From: Mesorhizobium australicum WSM2073
Lineage (GTDB): Bacteria > Pseudomonadota > Alphaproteobacteria > Rhizobiales > Rhizobiaceae
DNA length: 64,000 bases
Direction: 5' to 3'
Assembly (NCBI RefSeq): GCF_000230995.2
Contig: NC_019973.1
Coordinates: 1,998,001 to 2,062,000 of the forward strand
Shown: positions 60,038 through 64,000 of the stretch, in pieces
Position numbering within the stretch: the first letter of the stretch is position 1
Layout: each line of letters opens with the position of its first letter
Notes under the pieces: generated by a model
The model's database searches: none
The model's input: the letters and a program-made list of their open reading frames with translations, nothing else
Told to the model about the DNA's origin: nothing
Program-made: the position numbers and the translations under genes

Positions 60038-61687
60038 CTACGCCGCGACTTCCTGGGCCGCCCATTTGCGCAGGATCTGCGCGGTGCGTTCCTCGTTGAT
60101 GTCGACCATGCGGGCAAGCCGCTCCTGCGGAGCCGGCCTGATCTTCTGGCGCAGATCGTCGAGCGGGGTGGCGCCGGCACGCGTGCCGGGCAGAGCGCCA
60201 ATGGCGGCACCCGCATCGGCGGAAGCGGCTGCCTCCGGGGTGGGCAGGGAGCGCTGGACCTCATCGAAATTGGGGCCTGCTATAGCGGGCGTCGCCTTTG
60301 CCGTCAGCGCGGCCGCCATCGGCCGCAGGCCGAAGAAGGCGACCAGGAACACCACCACGATGAAGGCGCCGGCATTGATCAGCGTGCCGGCATGCTGGCC
60401 GATGGAATCGAGCATTCCCGCCTGTGGCACCGCCTCGCCGTCCAGCCCGTCGATGAACTCGACGGCCGACACGTCGATGATGTCGCCGCGCTTGTCGTCG
60501 AAGCCGGTGGCGGAGCTTACCATCTTCTGGATTTCGGCGACGCGCTTGGCTATCTGGTCCGGTGTCGCGTCCTTGCCCAGGATCGTCTTCAGCCGGTCCT
60601 GGTTGACGACGACGGCGATCGACATCTTGGTGACGCTGTAGCCATTGGAGACGGTGGCGATCTTCTTGGAGTTGATCTCGTAGTTGGTGATCTCCTCCTT
60701 GCGGTCGTTGGCCGAGGAGGTCTGCGGACCCTCGGTGCTGGCCGCCTGCGTCTCCGGCAGGTTCTGCTCGACGCTGGCCGGGGTCGAGGCCTGTTTCTGG
60801 TTGCTGTTCTCGTTGGCGCGCACCGATTGCACCGAGCGCTCGACACGGGACTCCGGATCGAAGATCGTCTCTTCGGTCTGGCGGGTGTCGGTGTTGACAT
60901 CAGCTTTTACGCTGGCGCGGAAATTGTCGGGCCCGAGATAGGGCGTGAGCGCGCGGCGAATGTTGTCGCCGATCTGCGCCTCCACGGTCTGCTCGACGCC
61001 GAGCGTGCGAGCGGCACTGGTGTTGGATGGATCATCGCCCGCGGCCAGCAGATTGCCGTTGGAATCGAGCACCGTCACCTTGTCGGCCGACAGGCCAGGG
61101 ACTGCGGCGGCGACGAGATGGCGGATCGACATGGCGCTCTTCTCCGCGTCGATGCCGGCGTAACGGATGACGACCGACGCGGAGGGCTGCTGTTCGTCGC
61201 GACGAAAATTGGCGCGCTCGGACATGACGATGTGGACGCGCGCCGCCTTGATGCCCGATATCGATTGGATGGTGCGGGCGATCTCGCCTTCGAGCGCGCG
61301 CACCCGGGTGATCTGCTGCATGAAGGAGGTGAGACCCATCGCGCCGACATTGTCGAACAATTCGTAGCCGGCATTGGCGCTGGTCGGCAGGCCCTTTTCG
61401 GCAAGCAGCATGCGCGCCTGCGCCGTGGTGCCGGCCGGAACCAGCACGGAGGTTCCGTCGGCGCCGACGTCGAAGCCGATGCCGGCCTCGCCCAGCACCA
61501 GGCCGATCTGGTTCACGTCGGAGCGATCGAGCCCGACATAGAGCGTGTCGTAGGCCGGGCGGTTGAGGTAGACCGAGGCAATGCCGATGACGCCCATCAC
61601 CAGGACGGCGATGCCCGCCAGCATGGCCAGGCGCCTGACGCCAAAGCCGCGGAGATTCGAGATGATGCTCTGGATCTGTTCCGGCAC
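60038..61687 (-). CDS. fliF: Flagellar MS-ring protein FliF
   Basis: A 549-residue inner-membrane ring protein. Transmembrane helices at about 16-38 and 440-462. The periplasmic part holds the family segments DTLYVGLDRSDVNQIGLVL, RMLLAEKGLPTSANAGYELFD and ARVHIVMSERANFRRDEQQPSASV. The C-terminal cytosolic tail binds FliG (ILRKWAAQEVAA at the end). It starts 127 nt after the flagellin gene, which is separated by a terminator. Confidence 0.95.
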   Translation of the reverse strand: MPEQIQSIISNLRGFGVRRLAMLAGIAVLVMGVIGIASVYLNRPAYDTLYVGLDRSDVNQIGLVLGEAGIGFDVGADGTSVLVPAGTTAQARMLLAEKGLPTSANAGYELFDNVGAMGLTSFMQQITRVRALEGEIARTIQSISGIKAARVHIVMSERANFRRDEQQPSASVVIRYAGIDAEKSAMSIRHLVAAAVPGLSADKVTVLDSNGNLLAAGDDPSNTSAARTLGVEQTVEAQIGDNIRRALTPYLGPDNFRASVKADVNTDTRQTEETIFDPESRVERSVQSVRANENSNQKQASTPASVEQNLPETQAASTEGPQTSSANDRKEEITNYEINSKKIATVSNGYSVTKMSIAVVVNQDRLKTILGKDATPDQIAKRVAEIQKMVSSATGFDDKRGDIIDVSAVEFIDGLDGEAVPQAGMLDSIGQHAGTLINAGAFIVVVFLVAFFGLRPMAAALTAKATPAIAGPNFDEVQRSLPTPEAAASADAGAAIGALPGTRAGATPLDDLRQKIRPAPQERLARMVDINEERTAQILRKWAAQEVAA

Positions 61688-61756
61688 GATTGAGCGACTC
61701 CCAGCATGACTGTCCGCCGGAACACTAGCCCCCGAAGCTTGTGCGAAAATGAAATC

Positions 61757-61779
61757 GGGCCGCGCTTGCGGCGCGGCCC
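61757..61779 (-). terminator. Terminator of the first flagellin gene
   Basis: On the minus strand GGGCCGCGC, 5-nt loop, GCGCGGCCC, then GATTTCATTTT. It begins 35 nt after the stop at 61814. Its stem is the same as that after the second flagellin. Confidence 0.88.
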
Positions 61780-61813
61780 GTGAATTTCGAAGTATCCGTC
61801 AGCTAGGCCAAGG

Positions 61814-62872
61814 TTAGCCGTTCTTGAACAGCGACAGGATCGACTGCGAGGAGCTGTTGGCGATCGACAGCGACTGGATGCCGAGCTGCTGCTGGACCTG
61901 GAGCGCCTGGAGGCGGGTCGATTCCTTGTTCATGTCGGCATCGACGAGCTGGCCGACGCCGCGATCGATCGAGTCCATCAGGCTCTGCGTGAAGGTCTTC
62001 TGCAGGTCGATGGAGCTCTTGGCCGCACCGAGAATGGTGGCGGAGTCGGTCAACTGGCTCATGACCTTGTCGATCTTGCCGACCATCTGGGTGATGATGT
62101 CGTCGGTCACGCCGGCCGCGGTGATATCGAGGTTGTATGCGGAAACATTGTCGATCCTGGGAACCACCGCCCCGGCCGCGGTCTGGCCGGCGGTGTTGGC
62201 GGCAATATCCGTGCCGCCGCCGGCGATTGCGGCCGCATAAGCGGTATCATACAGGTCCTGGGCGGCCGCCGTGGAATAGACCGAGGTCTGGCGGTCAAGC
62301 GTGCCCTGGTTCTTGACGGCGGTGGAGAGACCGGAATCGAACAGCTTGGTGCTCTCGACATCGATGTCGATCGTCCCGAGCGAGATGGCGCCCGACGATG
62401 AGCGATTGAAGGACGACACGATCTTGGCGTCGGCCTGGACGCCATCATTGGCGGCGGCGACCTGCGTCGACGTTACCGAAAGATAATTCGAGCCCGAAAA
62501 GGTGGCGGCATCGGCAAAGGACTTCATCTGCGCCTGGAGTGCGGTGATTTCAGTCTGCGTCTTTGCCTTGGCGGCACCCGTCTGGCCGATGGTCGAAAGC
62601 AACTTGGTCTTGATCTTGCCGATCGTATCCAGCGCATTGTTCATGCCGGTATAGGCAGTGTCGACTTTCGAGGCGCCCAGGCCGAGCGCGTCCTGGACTG
62701 TCGACAGCGCCTGGTTGTCGGAGCGCATCGTTGTGGCGATCGACCAGTAGGCGGCGTTGTCGGAGGCCTCGGAGACCCTGTAGCCCGTCGAGATTCGGGA
62801 CTGCGTTTGCTCGAGCGACTTGTTGGTGGCGTTAAGGCTTTGAAGTGCGGTCAACGCCGCGGCGTTCGTCAT
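61814..62872 (-). CDS. Flagellin
   Basis: A 352-residue flagellin. The ATG at 62872 gives MTNAAALTALQSLNATNKSLEQ, the rhizobial start; an upstream frame adds 16 codons to a TTG and is rejected. D0/D1 helices are conserved at both ends (SRISTGYRVSEASDNAAYWSI and MNKESTRLQALQVQQQLGIQ). The middle differs from the second copy. It has its own promoter region with a CtrA-type box and its own terminator. FlaF and FlbT probably tune its translation. Confidence 0.95.
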   Translation of the reverse strand: MTNAAALTALQSLNATNKSLEQTQSRISTGYRVSEASDNAAYWSIATTMRSDNQALSTVQDALGLGASKVDTAYTGMNNALDTIGKIKTKLLSTIGQTGAAKAKTQTEITALQAQMKSFADAATFSGSNYLSVTSTQVAAANDGVQADAKIVSSFNRSSSGAISLGTIDIDVESTKLFDSGLSTAVKNQGTLDRQTSVYSTAAAQDLYDTAYAAAIAGGGTDIAANTAGQTAAGAVVPRIDNVSAYNLDITAAGVTDDIITQMVGKIDKVMSQLTDSATILGAAKSSIDLQKTFTQSLMDSIDRGVGQLVDADMNKESTRLQALQVQQQLGIQSLSIANSSSQSILSLFKNG

Positions 62873-63032
62873 GATGCTCGCCAAGAAACTCGCTCCTTTT
62901 TCCAGACCGGTCTTTCTCAAACCGGCGTTGCCCTCGCGAGCCGCTCGACCCGCTCGTGGATTACCGTCACCCGATCGGGCCGATTCGGCAATCCGTTGTA
63001 AGTCATTGGTTAACCATGACTAGCGCGTTATG

Positions 63033-63048
63033 GTTAACGGCCTGTTAA
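63033..63048 (-). promoter_or_regulatory. CtrA-type box upstream of flagellin
   Basis: On the minus strand TTAACAGGCCGTTAAC matches TTAA-N7-TTAAC exactly, about 160 nt before the flagellin ATG and in the same orientation. CtrA controls flagellar genes in Caulobacter; direct control in rhizobia is less established. Confidence 0.6.
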
Positions 63049-63103
63049 AAGCCAGCTTTCGAGGGTTAAGAAACGAGGGTTGCGCGGGGCTGGAGCAAAC
63101 GCA

Positions 63104-63134
63104 AAACGGGCCGCGCTTTTGGCGCGGCCCGTTT
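63104..63134 (-). terminator. Terminator of the second flagellin gene
   Basis: On the minus strand AAACGGGCCGCGC, loop CAAAA, GCGCGGCCCGTTT, then TGCGTTTG. A 13-bp perfect stem starts 26 nt past the stop at 63160. Confidence 0.92.
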
Positions 63135-63159
63135 GCCTGGTTTGATCGGTCGTGAGGGA

Positions 63160-64000
63160 TCAGCCGCGGAAGAGCGACAGGATCGACTGCGACGAGCCGT
63201 TGGCGATCGACAGCGCCTGGACGCCGAGCTGCTGCTGAACCTGCAGGGCCTGGAGGCGGGTCGATTCCTTGTTCATGTCGGCATCGACGAGCTGGCCGAC
63301 GCCGCGATCGATGGAGTCCATCAGGCTCGAGGTGAAGGTCTTCTGCAGGTCGATGGAGCTCTTGGCGGCGCCGAGCTTGGTGGCAGCGTTGGTCATGCCC
63401 TTCAGCGCGGCATCGACGACGTTCATCATAGCCTGGATCTGGGTGTCGCTCGCAGCGGTGGTGCCCGAGAAGATCTTCAGGCTGGCGACCGAATAAGTGT
63501 CGGTGGCCGCCGCGGCAGCGCCCAAGGTCGGGTTCGAGGCCGCGGCCGCGACGCTGCCATCGGTACCGAGGCGGTCGGCGTCGAGGATACCCTTCGTCAC
63601 GCCGGCAGCAGTGCCGGCTTCATACAGCTTGATGCTTTCCACGTTGACGTCGATCGTCGAGATCGAAACCGCGCCGGTGGCGCTGCGGTTGAAGGCCGAA
63701 ACGATCTTGACGTCGGCCGCGGTCGTGGCGGTGGCGCCGCTGTTGACCGAGAGCATGTTGGTGCCGGAGAAGGTGGCGCCATCGGCATAGGCCTTCAACT
63801 GCTTCTGAAGAGCGGCGATTTCGACCTGGGTCTTTTCCTTGGAAGCGTCCGTCTGGCCGTAGGATGCGGTCAGCTTCTGCTGGATCTGGTTGATGGTCGT
63901 GATCGCGCTGTCCATGCCGGTGTAGGCGGTGTCGACCTTCGAGGCGCCGAGGCCGAGCGCGTCCGAAACGGTGGACATCGCCGAGTTGTCCGAGCGCATC
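63160..64000 (-). CDS. Flagellin, second copy (N-terminus beyond window)
   Basis: At least 280 C-terminal residues of a second flagellin, lacking roughly the first 50 residues, which lie outside the window. The visible start is MRSDNSAMSTVSDALGLGASK. The C-terminus (SSLMDSIDRGVGQLVDADMNKE) is almost the same as in the first copy; the middle (about 110-200) differs. Repeat-containing terminator follows. Two or more flagellins are usual in rhizobial complex filaments. Confidence 0.95.
   Translation of the reverse strand, partial: MRSDNSAMSTVSDALGLGASKVDTAYTGMDSAITTINQIQQKLTASYGQTDASKEKTQVEIAALQKQLKAYADGATFSGTNMLSVNSGATATTAADVKIVSAFNRSATGAVSISTIDVNVESIKLYEAGTAAGVTKGILDADRLGTDGSVAAAASNPTLGAAAAATDTYSVASLKIFSGTTAASDTQIQAMMNVVDAALKGMTNAATKLGAAKSSIDLQKTFTSSLMDSIDRGVGQLVDADMNKESTRLQALQVQQQLGVQALSIANGSSQSILSLFRG

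Larger units (their letters stand above)
62873..63159 (-). promoter_or_regulatory. Flagellin promoter region
   Basis: About 230 bp before the flagellin ATG with three TTAA-type motifs: a perfect palindrome TGGTTAACCA at 63007-63016, a CtrA-type box at 63033-63048 and a lone GTTAAG near 63063. The right end holds the terminator of the second flagellin. No clear ribosome site other than GGAGCGAG near the start was noted. Confidence 0.65.

Noticed and set aside
58200..61693. Two long plus-strand frames opposite motB, fliH-like and fliF
   Set aside because: Antisense shadows of well-supported flagellar genes; no ribosome sites or domain matches.
1..64000. tRNA, rRNA, CRISPR arrays, insertion sequences and prophage genes
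   Set aside because: Looked for by eye; no cloverleaf-like segments, regular spaced repeats, transposase motifs or integrase motifs were seen.

Overview
The window looks like a chromosomal segment of an alphaproteobacterium of the order Hyphomicrobiales, most likely Mesorhizobium or a close relative. This rests on high GC, a Brucella-like flagellar gene order (flagellin, fliF, motB, motC, fliK/motD, ftcR, flgE, flgK, flgL, flaF, flbT, flgD, fliQ, flhA, fliR), a Brucella Omp10-like lipoprotein, homospermidine synthase, and dispersed repeats of the rhizobial type. The genus is inferred from gene content and was not tested by a search. No phage, transposase, CRISPR array, rRNA or tRNA was seen.

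Left part, 1-32000: housekeeping and accessory metabolism. It holds the start of an FAD oxidoreductase, ferrochelatase (hemH), a LysM-tailed 5'-nucleotidase, an Omp10-like lipoprotein, homospermidine synthase, a pabB-pabC-DUF3445 operon, a membrane-anchored helix-hairpin-helix protein and oligoendopeptidase F. A sigma-54 activator, a DUF882 peptidase, KDPG aldolase, tRNA hydroxylase TrhO, a DUF533/TerB protein and an SDR follow. Next is a divergent LysR/amino-acid ABC transporter/metallo-hydrolase unit with no ATPase gene. Then come a PLP aminotransferase, a GNAT, a CDF metal exporter, a DenD-like epimerase, a NicO-type Ni/Co exporter with a DUF1007 partner, and an amidase-LysR pair.

Middle, 32000-34700: a long leader precedes a class III PLP ornithine/lysine decarboxylase. 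Rhizobial relatives carry the speF RNA motif at this place. A GNAT and an SCP2 protein follow. The decarboxylase and the homospermidine synthase at 4.2-5.7 kb are the two ends of a putrescine-to-homospermidine pathway.

Right part, 34800-64000: one leftward flagellar region from flagellin (64000) to a FliL-like protein (34872). Many genes overlap by 4 nt, which suggests long co-transcribed units. FtcR (54.5 kb) is the likely in-cluster regulator and FlaF/FlbT set flagellin output. Two blocks of non-flagellar genes interrupt the region. Between fliR/fliJ-like and cheL (36.5-40.8 kb) sits a lower-GC block with a SARP/BTAD-TPR regulator, a half-length drug/metabolite transporter, a frameshifted membrane protein and a DUF1194 (VWA-like) secreted protein. 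Between flhA and fliQ (44.1-48.5 kb) sit a small monooxygenase, a divergent ClC channel, an MFS exporter and a repeat copy.

Most notable signals: a perfect CtrA-type box (TTAA-N7-TTAAC) upstream of a flagellin gene; a second CtrA-type box about 65 nt before a strong intrinsic terminator at 18.7-18.85 kb (possible short RNA); the decaying block inside the flagellar region; a 3 x 21-bp tandem repeat before homospermidine synthase; and two copies of a dispersed repeat, one with an internal deletion.
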